From an uncultured Paraprevotella sp. (lineage in GTDB: Bacteria > Bacteroidota > Bacteroidia > Bacteroidales > Bacteroidaceae), in NCBI GenBank assembly GCA_944321565.1, contig CALULT010000023.1, positions 1 to 46,144 of the forward strand: 46,144 bases of DNA, in the 5' to 3' direction. How positions within the stretch are numbered: the first letter of the stretch is position 1; every line of letters begins with the position of its first letter. The position numbers and the translations under genes are program-made. Of the stretch, positions 8,552 through 16,250 are shown one piece after another. The notes under the pieces are model-generated. The model was not told the DNA's origin, searched no databases, and saw only the letters and a list, made by a program, of their open reading frames with translations.

Positions 8552-10690
8552 ATGAAATTGCCCTCATTGTCCGCATATTTCCCCGTCACAGACCCCACTT
8601 GGATATTTTTCCTGGTGTTGTGCATCATCCTTTTTGCGCCAATTCTTTTGGGCAAACTGAAGATTCCCCACATCGTAGGCATGATTTTGGCTGGTGTCCT
8701 CATCGGCCCATACGGCTTCCACGTGCTGGACCGCGACAGCAGTTTCGAACTCTTCGGACAGGTGGGGTTATACTACATCATGTTCCTGGCCAGCCTGGAA
8801 ATGGACTTGCAACACATGAAGCGCATCCGCTGGCAGGCACTGACACTGGGACTTGCCGCCTTCATTTTCCCACTGACCATGGGCATCGTGAGCAACGTGT
8901 TCCTTTTGAAATACAGCCTGGCCACCTCCATCCTGCTGGCCAGCATGTATGCCTCACACACATTGATAGCTTATCCTATTGTCGTGCGTTATGGCGTGAC
9001 ACGCAACCGCAGCGTGGGTATTGCCGTGGGCGGCACCATCGTCACCGACACGTTGACCTTGCTCGTCTTGGCCTTCATTTCCGGCATGTTCCGCGAGGAA
9101 GTCCACGGTTGGTTCGGCATTTCCCTGATACTGAAACTCCTGTTGCTCTGCCTCTTCATCGTTTACTCCTTCCCGTTCATCGCACGACGTTTCTTCCGCC
9201 GCTACAACGACGCGGTGTTGCAGTTCATTTTCGTGCTGGGCATGGTATTCCTGAGCGCGGGACTGATGGAGCTGATTGGCATGGAAGGCATCCTGGGCGC
9301 CTTCCTGGCCGGCATCGTGCTCAACCCGCTGATTCCCCGCAGTGCCCCCCTGATGCACCACCTGGAATTTGTGGGCAACGCCTTGTTCATCCCCTACTTC
9401 CTGATTGGCGTGGGCATGCTCATCGACATGCGGGTGCTTTTCGGCACAGGAGAAGCACTGAAAGTGGCCGCCGTGATGATCACGATGGCCTTGGCGGGAA
9501 AGTGGATTGCCTCTTGGTTCACACAAAAGATTTTCAAGATGTCCGGAGTGGAGCGCGAACTCATGTTCGGCCTGAGCAACGCACAAGCCGCCGCCACCCT
9601 GGCTGCCGTATTGGTAGGCTACAACATCATATTACCTTCGGGCGAACGGTTGCTGAACGAAGATGTGCTGAACGGCACCATCCTGCTCATCCTGGTGACA
9701 TGCATCGTCAGCTCCCTGATTACGGACGCGGCGGCACGGAGGCTGGCCTTGCGCGGAAGCATCGACGAGGCCCGCCCGTTGAACGAGGAGTCCACCTTGA
9801 TTGCGCTGGCCTCCCCCATGAACGTGGACTATCTGGTCAACCTGGCCTTGTTGATGCGAAAAGAAAAATCCGATGCTCCGATGAGTGCCGTCAACGTGGT
9901 GCTGGACAATGACGACAAAGCGCGGGAAAAAGGCATGAAACTGCTGGAAACAGCCTCGGCCATCGCTTCGGCCGCCAACGTGCAAATGCAAACCAAGGTG
10001 AGGCTGGCCACCAACCTGGCCAACGGCATCATCCATGCCATGAAGGAAAACGACTATTCAGAACTGGTAGTGGGGCTGCACATGCAGAACTCACCGGCAG
10101 AACCCTTCTTCGGCAGTGTGCTGACCAACCTGCTCAACCGGCTGAACCGGCAAATCACCATGGTGCGCTGCACCGTGCCGGTCAACACCCTGCGGCGCAT
10201 CCATGTGGCCATACCTGCCAAAGCTCAATTCGAAGCCGGATTCTACCACTGGGTGGAACGTGTGGCACGCTTGGCCGTGAGCCTGGGATGCCGCATCACA
10301 TATTACGCGCATCCCGACACCATACGCATCCTGCAACGCTACCTGAACGCCCACCACACCACCATCCGCGCCGAATATGTGAACACCGATGGTGGAAACG
10401 AACTGAAAAGGCTCTCTAAGGAGGTGCGCGAAGACCACATGCTCGTCGTCGTGCTGGCCCGCCGCGGCTCCATCTCTTTCCGCCCCTCGTTCGACCACAT
10501 CCCGCAACAAGTGAAGAAACATTATATGCACACCAGCGTCATGCTGATTTTCCCGGACATCTATGCGGAAACTGCCACAAAGGAACTGAGCATCAACGAA
10601 CCTTTGACTACAGACCAGCGTTATGAAGCGACAAGCGACTGGTCCAAGAACTGGTTGCCGAGGAACAGCGCAAAAGAGGAGGACAAATGA
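8552..10690 (+). CDS. CPA2 family cation:proton antiporter with universal-stress-like C-terminal domain
   Basis: This 712-residue inner-membrane protein has about 12 membrane segments in residues 15-400, then a soluble region. Family features include LKIPHIVGMILAGVLIGP in the first segments, a Thr-Asp pair in GGTIVTDTLTLL where CPA2 transporters carry the ion-binding Asp, and GMEGILGAFLAGIVLNP later. The soluble part (from about 415) contains two UspA-like halves, as in Bacteroidota Na+/K+:H+ antiporters of this type. ATG 8552 is used because the upstream TTG (8525) overlaps the predicted promoter. The stop overlaps the tcdA start as ATGA. The transported ion (Na+ or K+) cannot be decided from sequence. 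Confidence 0.88.
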   Translation: MKLPSLSAYFPVTDPTWIFFLVLCIILFAPILLGKLKIPHIVGMILAGVLIGPYGFHVLDRDSSFELFGQVGLYYIMFLASLEMDLQHMKRIRWQALTLGLAAFIFPLTMGIVSNVFLLKYSLATSILLASMYASHTLIAYPIVVRYGVTRNRSVGIAVGGTIVTDTLTLLVLAFISGMFREEVHGWFGISLILKLLLLCLFIVYSFPFIARRFFRRYNDAVLQFIFVLGMVFLSAGLMELIGMEGILGAFLAGIVLNPLIPRSAPLMHHLEFVGNALFIPYFLIGVGMLIDMRVLFGTGEALKVAAVMITMALAGKWIASWFTQKIFKMSGVERELMFGLSNAQAAATLAAVLVGYNIILPSGERLLNEDVLNGTILLILVTCIVSSLITDAAARRLALRGSIDEARPLNEESTLIALASPMNVDYLVNLALLMRKEKSDAPMSAVNVVLDNDDKAREKGMKLLETASAIASAANVQMQTKVRLATNLANGIIHAMKENDYSELVVGLHMQNSPAEPFFGSVLTNLLNRLNRQITMVRCTVPVNTLRRIHVAIPAKAQFEAGFYHWVERVARLAVSLGCRITYYAHPDTIRILQRYLNAHHTTIRAEYVNTDGGNELKRLSKEVREDHMLVVVLARRGSISFRPSFDHIPQQVKKHYMHTSVMLIFPDIYAETATKELSINEPLTTDQRYEATSDWSKNWLPRNSAKEEDK

Positions 10691-11406
10691 CCACGCCGGA
10701 ATGGATGGAACGAACCGCATTGCTCATGGGCGAAGAAAAAATGGAACGGATACGCCGCGCCCATGTGCTTGTCGTCGGCGCGGGAGGGGTCGGTGCATAT
10801 GCCGCCGAGATGTTGGTACGCGCGGGAGTGGGACGGCTGACATTATGGGATGCCGACCGTGTGCAGCCGAGCAATATCAACCGCCAACTGTGCGCCCTGC
10901 ATTCCACGGTGAATGAAAACAAAGTGGACATCCTGGCACGACGGTTCAAAGACATCAACCCCGAACTGGAGCTGGAGACCCAGGCCGCATTCCTCGAAGA
11001 AGCCAAAGCCGGCCCGTTGCTGGATGCCCGCCACTATGATTTCGTGGTGGATGCCATCGACACCATTGCCCCGAAATGCGCCTTGCTCATAGAAGCCATG
11101 AAACGACGCGTGCGGATTGTCAGCAGCATGGGAGCCGGCGCAAAAACAGACATCACGCAAGTGCGCTTCGCCGACTTGTGGGACACCTACCACTGCGGAC
11201 TGAGCAAGGCCGTGCGGACACGGCTGAAACGCGCAGGCATGCACCGCCACCCGCTGCCCGTGGTGTTCTGCACCCAACAGGCAGACCCAAAAGCCATCAT
11301 ACGGGTGGAAGGCGAACGAAACAAAAAGACCACGACCGGCACCGTGAGCTACATGCCGGCCGTGTTCGGATGTTACTTGGCACAATACGTCATCGACAGG
11401 TTGTAA
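10687..11406 (+). CDS. tcdA: tRNA threonylcarbamoyladenosine dehydratase (E1-like, ThiF family)
   Basis: This 239-residue member of the ThiF/MoeB/UBA E1 superfamily most resembles TcdA (CsdL), which cyclises t6A37 of tRNA to ct6A using ATP. The nucleotide-binding loop is [15 protein letters not shown] near residue 28. [13 protein letters not shown] follows near residue 56, with the Asp, Asn and Arg typical of the adenylation site, and [11 protein letters not shown] lies near residue 119. The stretch [15 protein letters not shown] and the closing [14 protein letters not shown] are typical of TcdA. It overlaps the antiporter stop by ATGA and precedes the ABC ATPase by 5 bases, so one operon is likely although the functions appear unrelated. 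Confidence 0.92.
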   Translation: MTTPEWMERTALLMGEEKMERIRRAHVLVVGAGGVGAYAAEMLVRAGVGRLTLWDADRVQPSNINRQLCALHSTVNENKVDILARRFKDINPELELETQAAFLEEAKAGPLLDARHYDFVVDAIDTIAPKCALLIEAMKRRVRIVSSMGAGAKTDITQVRFADLWDTYHCGLSKAVRTRLKRAGMHRHPLPVVFCTQQADPKAIIRVEGERNKKTTTGTVSYMPAVFGCYLAQYVIDRL

Positions 11407-11411
11407 ACACT

Positions 11412-12083
11412 ATGATAGAAATAAGGAATATAAAGAAAAGCTTCGGCACGTTAGAAGTGCTCAAGGGCATCGACCTCGACATAAGGAAAGGAGAAGTGGT
11501 GAGCATCATCGGCCCGAGCGGGGCCGGGAAAACCACCCTGTTGCAAATCATGGGCACATTGGACAAACCCGACTGCGGATCCGTCTCAATAGGCGGAGTG
11601 ACGATAGAAAGCCTGAACAAGAAAGAACTAGCCGGTTTCCGCAACCGCCAAATCGGCTTCGTGTTCCAATTCCACCAACTGTTGCCCGAATTCACAGCAC
11701 TGGAGAACGTGATGATTCCGGCCTACATCGGGCATGTGCCACCGCAGGAAGCCAAAAGCCGGGCCAAAGAGTTGCTCGACTTCATGGGACTGTCCGGCAG
11801 GGCTTCCCACAAGCCCAACGAACTCTCCGGTGGCGAAAAACAACGGGTGGCCGTGGCACGGGCGCTAGTGAACCACCCCTCCGTGGTCTTGGCCGACGAG
11901 CCTTCGGGCAGCTTGGACTCCAAGAACAAAGAGGAACTGCACCAGCTTTTTTTCGACCTGCGCGACAAAATGGGACAAACATTTGTCATCGTCACACACG
12001 ACAATGAGTTGGCCCGACTGACGGACCGCACCATACACATGAAAGACGGACTGATTACCAACATGTCCGGAAAAGATTTCTAA
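11412..12083 (+). CDS. ABC transporter ATP-binding protein, LolD-like
   Basis: This 223-residue ABC ATPase of the MacB/LolD/FtsE group has Walker A GPSGAGKT at residues 34-41, signature LSGGE near 136, and Walker [13 protein letters not shown] with the catalytic Glu just after. [16 protein letters not shown] between them is characteristic of LolD-type proteins that power lipoprotein release or extrusion. It should sit on the cytoplasmic face of the inner membrane with LolC/E-type permeases, but no permease gene is adjacent, which is common in Bacteroidota. The ATG at 11412 lies 5 bases after the tcdA stop; upstream in-frame codons belong to a tcdA shadow frame. Confidence 0.88.
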   Translation: MIEIRNIKKSFGTLEVLKGIDLDIRKGEVVSIIGPSGAGKTTLLQIMGTLDKPDCGSVSIGGVTIESLNKKELAGFRNRQIGFVFQFHQLLPEFTALENVMIPAYIGHVPPQEAKSRAKELLDFMGLSGRASHKPNELSGGEKQRVAVARALVNHPSVVLADEPSGSLDSKNKEELHQLFFDLRDKMGQTFVIVTHDNELARLTDRTIHMKDGLITNMSGKDF

Positions 12084-12095
12084 AAAACGAATGTC

Positions 12096-12929
12096 ATGAA
12101 GATAGATTTAGGAAGAATGAACTACCTCAAGGTAGTCAAAAAAGTAGATTTCGGCGTATATCTGGACGGCGGGGAAGCCGGCGAAATATTGCTCCCCGCA
12201 CGTTATGTGCCCGAAGGGTGCCAAGTGGGCGACGAACTGGACGTGTTCATCTACCTGGACAACGAAGAACGGCTGGTGGCCACCACGCAGAAACCTTTGG
12301 CACAAGTGGGCGAGTTCGCCTGCCTGCAGGTGGCTTGGACCAACCAATACGGCGCGTTCCTCGACTGGGGATTGATGAAAGACCTGTTCGTGCCGTTCAG
12401 GGAACAGAAATCGGAGATGCAAAAAGGACGCTACTACATCGTACACATCCACATCGACGAAGAAACCTACCGCATCATGGCTTCCGCAAAAGTGGAACAC
12501 TACCTCTCCAAACGGATACCCGCCTATGAAGAAGGAGACGAGGTCGGCATCCTCGTATGGCAAAAAACGGACTTAGGCTATAAAGTCATTGTGGACAACC
12601 GCTTCCAAGGGCTAGTGTATGACAACGAAGTGTTCCGCCCCCTGCACTTCGGCGACCGGATGACGGCCTACGTCAAACAGGTGCGCGAGGATGGCAAATT
12701 GGACATCACCCTTCAAAAGCAAGGACAGGAAGCCGTGGCCGATTTCTCGGAAATCCTCTTGGATTACCTCTACCGGCACGGCGGACATACCCCGCTGGGC
12801 GACAAAAGCCCCGCCGATGAAATCTATGCGACATTCGGGGTCAGCAAGAAAGTATTCAAAAAAGCTGTCGGCGATTTGTATAAACGGCGGATGATCAAGA
12901 TTTCCGACGACGGGCTGCACCTGTTGTAG
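12096..12929 (+). CDS. S1-like RNA-binding protein, CvfB family
   Basis: This 277-residue soluble protein has several S1-like beta-barrels in a row: residues about 3-65 (GVYLDGGEAGEILLPARYVPEG), 70-130 (WTNQYGAFLDWGLMKDLFVPF) and 150-215 (VIVDNRFQGLVYDNEVF). It ends in a winged-helix-like domain (VSKKVFKKAVGDLYKRRMIKI), the architecture of CvfB/YitL proteins. CvfB is an RNA-binding regulator in staphylococci; its role in Bacteroidota is not established. It lies 12 bases behind the ABC ATPase gene and is the last gene before a terminator. Confidence 0.88.
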   Translation: MKIDLGRMNYLKVVKKVDFGVYLDGGEAGEILLPARYVPEGCQVGDELDVFIYLDNEERLVATTQKPLAQVGEFACLQVAWTNQYGAFLDWGLMKDLFVPFREQKSEMQKGRYYIVHIHIDEETYRIMASAKVEHYLSKRIPAYEEGDEVGILVWQKTDLGYKVIVDNRFQGLVYDNEVFRPLHFGDRMTAYVKQVREDGKLDITLQKQGQEAVADFSEILLDYLYRHGGHTPLGDKSPADEIYATFGVSKKVFKKAVGDLYKRRMIKISDDGLHLL

Positions 12930-12956
12930 AATAACGTCGGAAACATGCCGGGCAAA

Positions 12957-13009
12957 AGGGACGGGAAGTGTGCATCAACATGCAAAATTCCACGTCCCTC
13001 TATTTTTTC
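12957..13009 (+). terminator. Terminator after the antiporter-tcdA-ABC-cvfB run
   Basis: GGGACG (12958-12963) pairs with CGTCCC (12993-12998); the interior stacks GGAA/TTCC and TGCAT/ATGCA around a CAAC loop. The run TATTTTTTC follows. It starts about 28 bases after the CvfB stop. Confidence 0.8.
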
Positions 13010-13143
13010 ATTTTATTTTCCCATACGATGTTACAGCCGGACAAAAATGGTTTGCGAAAAATCTTCCTGCATGCCGGGAAAGGAAAAGCGGTTCGTCCGG
13101 GCTGGGTGTGCATAGAGGACTCCCCCGCCTCACGGCCTAAAAA

Positions 13144-13290
13144 TTTCAGAGCCTGAAACACCCAGTTTCAGAGCCTGAAACACCCAGTTCCAAGGCCTGA
13201 AACACCCAGTTCCAAGGCCTGAAACACCCAGTTCCAAGTGCCTGAAACACCCAGTTCCAAGTGCCTGAAACACCCAGTTCCAAGTGCTTG
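13144..13290. repeat. 22-23 bp tandem repeat, six full units
   Basis: Six near-identical direct units start at 13152, 13174, 13196, 13218, 13241 and 13264, with a partial unit on each side. The unit is CCTGAAACACCCAGTTCC followed by AAGG (22 bases, units 2-3) or AAGTG (23 bases, units 4-6). Unit 1 ends TTTCAGAG instead and there TGAAAC / GTTTCA form a 6-bp hairpin around ACCCA. There are no spacers, so this is not CRISPR. The array lies in a 1.1-kb gene-free gap and leads into the motif shared with the left edge of the window. Confidence 0.9.
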
Positions 13291-13330
13291 AAACTTTCAT
13301 GCTTGGATATTATTCCCAAAAACCACACAA

Positions 13331-13451
13331 AAAGAAGAGCTGGAGTCACTTCTAACTAAGAAACTGTTTTGAATTTCTACAGAAAGTTTTTTCCTGCTTG
13401 ATGTACTCGTTTTCGTGTGTGCCATTCGCAAACCATTTCTCTTTGACTATA
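13331..13451. repeat. Second copy of the motif found at 1-73
   Basis: AAAGAAGAGCTGGAGTCACT at 13331 and ATTCGCAAACCATTTCTC near 13423-13440, then TTTGACTATA, match the left edge of the window with a few substitutions and about 45 extra bases between the two blocks. Here the motif follows a 22-23 bp array; at 1-73 it precedes one. No coding potential is evident. Confidence 0.7.
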
Positions 13452-13503
13452 TTGTAAATATCCACTATCCGTTGTGGCCGAATGCACTGCGTCCGCAAGA
13501 AAA

Positions 13504-13846
13504 CTCCTCCGCCTTGCAGGGGAGGTGGCTCGAAGAGCCGGAGGAGTTTCCCACCCACGTATCATTCCGCAAGGAGAACAAAACGGCCATTATGGCCGCC
13601 GCATGGAGAACAGAAGGGGCGTTACGTCCCGCGCAGAATTTATTAAATCCCCATTAAATTTCTACTGCCCCAACAAAAGGGTCGTTACGACCCCGCAAGG
13701 AGAACAAAAACGGCATTATGGCCGCCGCACGGCGAACAGAAGGGGCGTTACGCCCCCGTGGGCGTGAGACCCCCTCCGCCCCTTCGGGGCTCGTCCCCCT
13801 GCGAGGCGGGACAGTTCTTTCCAGCCGGCTTTGACTGCCGACATTC
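13504..13846. repeat. Interspersed modular repeat, copy A (rearranged)
   Basis: The left end (13504-13546, CTCCTCCGCCTTGCAGGGGA...) and right end (13770-13814, CCCCCTCCGCCCCTTCGGGG...) are imperfect inverted repeats of each other, as in copies B and C. The interior differs. It holds a 60-bp segment present twice in direct orientation (13567-13626 and 13693-13752, each with a GGC-CATTAT-GGCC-type palindrome and a GGGGCGTTACG stem). Between them lies the A/T-rich module (about 13627-13671) that lies outside the inverted pair in copies B and C. A further module TTTGACTGCCGACAT follows at about 13830, matching 41161-41175 beside copy C. No transposase or convincing ORF is inside. Confidence 0.85.
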
Positions 13847-13968
13847 AGAAGTTTGTAAAAGCAGGAACTCTGTACACTCAATTCCTCAATGCGTTTTTCC
13901 AGATGGTGTTAAATCCCCAAGAATGCGGGCTGTTCCTTTAAAATCAGCAATGCCCTCTAAAACGAAGC

Positions 13969-14004
13969 GTGGGAGAAACTTCTCTTTCGAGAAATTTCTC
14001 CCAC
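13969..14004 (-). terminator. Hairpin downstream of rplS
   Basis: GTGGGAGAAA (13969-13978) pairs with TTTCTCCCAC (13995-14004), and after one mismatch TTCTC pairs with GAGAA around a TTTC loop: 15 pairs in all. It begins about 40 bases after the rplS stop. The U-tract on the minus strand is weak (GCTTCGTTTT), so it may act as a 3' stabilising structure as much as a terminator. Confidence 0.6.
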
Positions 14005-14045
14005 ACCATACGATATACTTCTTTATGACGTTCGCCCGGGATGGC

Positions 14046-14408
14046 TTATTCGCCAGTGATGACACGCTTTTCAGCGATACGTGCCTTCTTACCGGTGAGC
14101 TTACGCAGGTAGTACAGCTTGGCACGACGCACTTTACCAATCTTGTTCACTTCGATGTGGTCAATGTTCGGGCTTTCCAAGGGGAAGATACGCTCCACAC
14201 CTACGTTGCCCGACATCTTGCGCACCGTGAAACGCTTTTTGTTCTGATGGCCACAAATCTTGATGACCACGCCGCGATACTGCTGAATGCGCTCTTTGTT
14301 ACCTTCGACGATTTTGTATGCTACGGTCACCGTGTCGCCCGCCTTGAATTTGGGGTGTTCCTTACCGGTAGCAAATGCTTCCTCTGCAATTTTAATTAAA
14401 TCTGCCAT
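14046..14408 (-). CDS. rplS: 50S ribosomal protein L19
   Basis: This 120-residue ribosomal protein is located at the 30S-50S interface. The sequence matches the family throughout: [29 protein letters not shown] in the SH3-like barrel, [21 protein letters not shown] in the centre and [19 protein letters not shown] in the basic tail. Length is usual. It is transcribed alone on the minus strand, with a predicted -7 box at 14496-14503 and a structured leader of about 80 bases, as expected for a ribosomal protein gene that may regulate itself. Confidence 0.97.
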   Translation of the reverse strand: MADLIKIAEEAFATGKEHPKFKAGDTVTVAYKIVEGNKERIQQYRGVVIKICGHQNKKRFTVRKMSGNVGVERIFPLESPNIDHIEVNKIGKVRRAKLYYLRKLTGKKARIAEKRVITGE

Positions 14409-14490
14409 TTTATTGAATCATTAAATTGTTTGTCGTCCCGGCACAACATAACAGGGAACACAGCATCCTGCCAGCGATTGTGCGGAAAGC
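14409..14490 (-). promoter_or_regulatory. Structured 5' leader of rplS (candidate)
   Basis: On the minus strand the predicted leader folds with GCACAA/TTGTGC (14478-14483 with 14441-14446) closing an inner CAGG/CCTG stem (14467-14470 with 14452-14455). The length and closing stem suggest a ribosomal protein leader, but no known family was confirmed. Confidence 0.4.
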
Positions 14491-14495
14491 GGTTG

Positions 14496-14503
14496 CAAAG
14501 GTA
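14496..14503 (-). promoter_or_regulatory. -7 box for rplS
   Basis: TACCTTTG on the minus strand fits TAnnTTTG exactly. It implies a leader of roughly 80 bases before the rplS ATG. Confidence 0.55.
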
Positions 14504-14577
14504 CTGCAAATTTGTGAAATAACCAACGCGACCGCTCTTTTTTTCTCCCAGTGTGCCCATTATCCGCGTTTTTTCCG

Positions 14578-14585
14578 TAAATTTG
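14578..14585 (+). promoter_or_regulatory. -7 box for the split 5'-nucleotidase pair
   Basis: TAAATTTG fits TAnnTTTG. It ends only 4 bases before the ATG at 14590, which would make that start leaderless, so the ATG at 14611 is preferred. Confidence 0.5.
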
Positions 14586-14610
14586 GACTATGAAACATAA
14601 GACAAATGCG

Positions 14611-15363
14611 ATGAACACCTTGAAAATGTTGGTTTTGGCCATAGGTTGCACCACCGCTTTCCCTGCCATGGCGCAACGTTATCGCCTAGGGACGGTGAAA
14701 GCCGCGCGACATGAAGTGACCAGGCTGTTGGATGCCTTCCCAGACAGTGGGGCATTGCGCATCGTGGCTCCCTACCGGCAGGCCGTGGACAGCATCATGT
14801 CACCCGTGCTGGGCGAGAGCGAAGTAGCGATGACGGCCGACCGTCCGGAAAGCCTGTTGTCCAACTTCGTGGCCGACGTGCTGCGCGAGGCTTCCGTGCG
14901 CGTGGGGAAGAAGGCCGACATCGGACTATGCAACATTGGCGGCCTGCGGAGCACCATGCCCAAAGGAACGGTGACATACGGAGACGTGTTGGAAATCGCA
15001 CCGTTCGAAAACCGCCTGTGTGTGCTTTCGCTGAGCGGACGGAAAATGATGGAACTGATGGAACAGATTGCAGCCGTGGGTGGAGAAGGCATCAGCGGTG
15101 CCAAATTGGTCATCACGACCAACGGACGGCTGCTGCAAGCCGAGATAGGCGGCAACCCGATTGCGGAAGACAGTATCTATACGGTGTCCACACTGGATTA
15201 CCTGGCCGAAGGCAATGACAAAATGTATGCCCTGAAAGACCACTTGTCCGCCAACAAGACCGACATTGCCATACGCGACCTGATTATGGAAGCCATCCGC
15301 CGCAACCGGGAAGAAGGACATAAAATCACGGCCAAGATAGAAGGCAGGATCATCGTGCAATAA
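14611..15363 (+). CDS. 5'-nucleotidase C-terminal domain protein, exported
   Basis: This 250-residue exported protein consists of a signal peptide (MNTLKMLVLAIGC..., cleavage after PAMA) and the substrate-binding C-terminal domain of UshA-type 5'-nucleotidases. Landmarks are ESLLSNFVADVLREAS, the core CNIGGLRSTMPKGTVTYGDVLEIAPFEN and YTVSTLDYLAEGNDKM. It has no metallophosphatase domain of its own; that is encoded by the next gene, 12 bases downstream. Together they correspond to one UshA, with domain order reversed along the DNA. The start at 14611 was chosen over 14590 because a -7 box ends at 14585. Expected location is periplasmic. Confidence 0.88.
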   Translation: MNTLKMLVLAIGCTTAFPAMAQRYRLGTVKAARHEVTRLLDAFPDSGALRIVAPYRQAVDSIMSPVLGESEVAMTADRPESLLSNFVADVLREASVRVGKKADIGLCNIGGLRSTMPKGTVTYGDVLEIAPFENRLCVLSLSGRKMMELMEQIAAVGGEGISGAKLVITTNGRLLQAEIGGNPIAEDSIYTVSTLDYLAEGNDKMYALKDHLSANKTDIAIRDLIMEAIRRNREEGHKITAKIEGRIIVQ

Positions 15364-15375
15364 ACATAGCAGACC

Positions 15376-16236
15376 ATGAAAGGGATAAGATACATTTTCG
15401 CCGCACTATTGACAGGGACAGCCTGTGGGATGTACGCATCGGAAGAAGGCGAAGTAGAATTGCGCATCGTGCACACCAACGACACACATAGTTGCATCAT
15501 GCCCGTCAGCCCACACTCCTCCGACACGGCATTGGCCGACAAAGGCGGTTTCGTGCGCCGGGCTGCCTTGGTGCGCGATTTGCGGAAGGCGGACGAAGGC
15601 TTGCTACTTTTCGACAGCGGCGACTTCTCACAAGGCTCGGCCTATTATAATTTATATAAAGGAGAAGTGGAAGTCAGACTCATGAACGAAATGCGCTACG
15701 ACGCGGCCACCATAGGAAACCATGAATTCGACTTCGGGCTGGAAAACATGGCGCGTATTTTCCGGTTGGCCGAATTCCCCATTGTCTGCTCCAACTACCA
15801 TGTGGAAGGCACTGTGCTCGAAGGGCTGGTCAAGCCCTACGTTGTCTTAGAACGCAAAGGATTGAGAATCGGCGTATTCGGGCTTGGCACACAATTGGAA
15901 GGCATGGTGGCTTCGGAAAACTACGCAGGAGTGACTTATGAAGACCCCGTCACTGCGGCCAACCGCGTGGCGGACATCTTAAAAGAAAAGGAACATTGCG
16001 ACCTCGTGGTATGCCTCTCCCACTTAGGCTGGCAAATCGACGGGGTTGACGACTCGGAAGTCATTCCGGCCACACAGGGCATCGACCTCGTGCTGGGCGG
16101 GCATTCACACACCTACATGGAACGCCCCGAGGTGGTGAAAAACGCCGCAGGCAAGAACGTATATTGCAACCAAATGGGCAAACACGGACGCTATGTGGGC
16201 GAATTGTTACTGCAAATGGAACCCACGGAGAATTGA
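15376..16236 (+). CDS. 5'-nucleotidase N-terminal metallophosphatase domain protein, exported
   Basis: This 286-residue periplasmic metallophosphoesterase carries the catalytic half of a UshA-type enzyme. Metal ligands are visible in order: HTNDTH near 34, DSGDFSQGS near 80, GNHEFD near 115, SHLGW near 216 and GGHSHT near 240. An N-terminal hydrophobic segment (YIFAALLTGTACGMYA) is a signal peptide. It follows the C-terminal-domain gene by 12 bases, so the two probably form an operon and a two-chain enzyme acting on nucleotides or other phosphate esters. It converges on the PorT-like gene with only 14 bases between stops and no clear terminator. Confidence 0.9.
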   Translation: MKGIRYIFAALLTGTACGMYASEEGEVELRIVHTNDTHSCIMPVSPHSSDTALADKGGFVRRAALVRDLRKADEGLLLFDSGDFSQGSAYYNLYKGEVEVRLMNEMRYDAATIGNHEFDFGLENMARIFRLAEFPIVCSNYHVEGTVLEGLVKPYVVLERKGLRIGVFGLGTQLEGMVASENYAGVTYEDPVTAANRVADILKEKEHCDLVVCLSHLGWQIDGVDDSEVIPATQGIDLVLGGHSHTYMERPEVVKNAAGKNVYCNQMGKHGRYVGELLLQMEPTEN

Positions 16237-16250
16237 GAGCAACTTTTGTA

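Noticed and set aside
13144-13290. CRISPR array
   Set aside because: Units are directly adjacent with no unique spacers, and no cas genes are present.
13146-13349. Minus-strand 67-codon ORF over the tandem array
   Set aside because: It only translates the 22-23 bp DNA repeat; unit lengths not divisible by three change the frame, so it is not a coding repeat.
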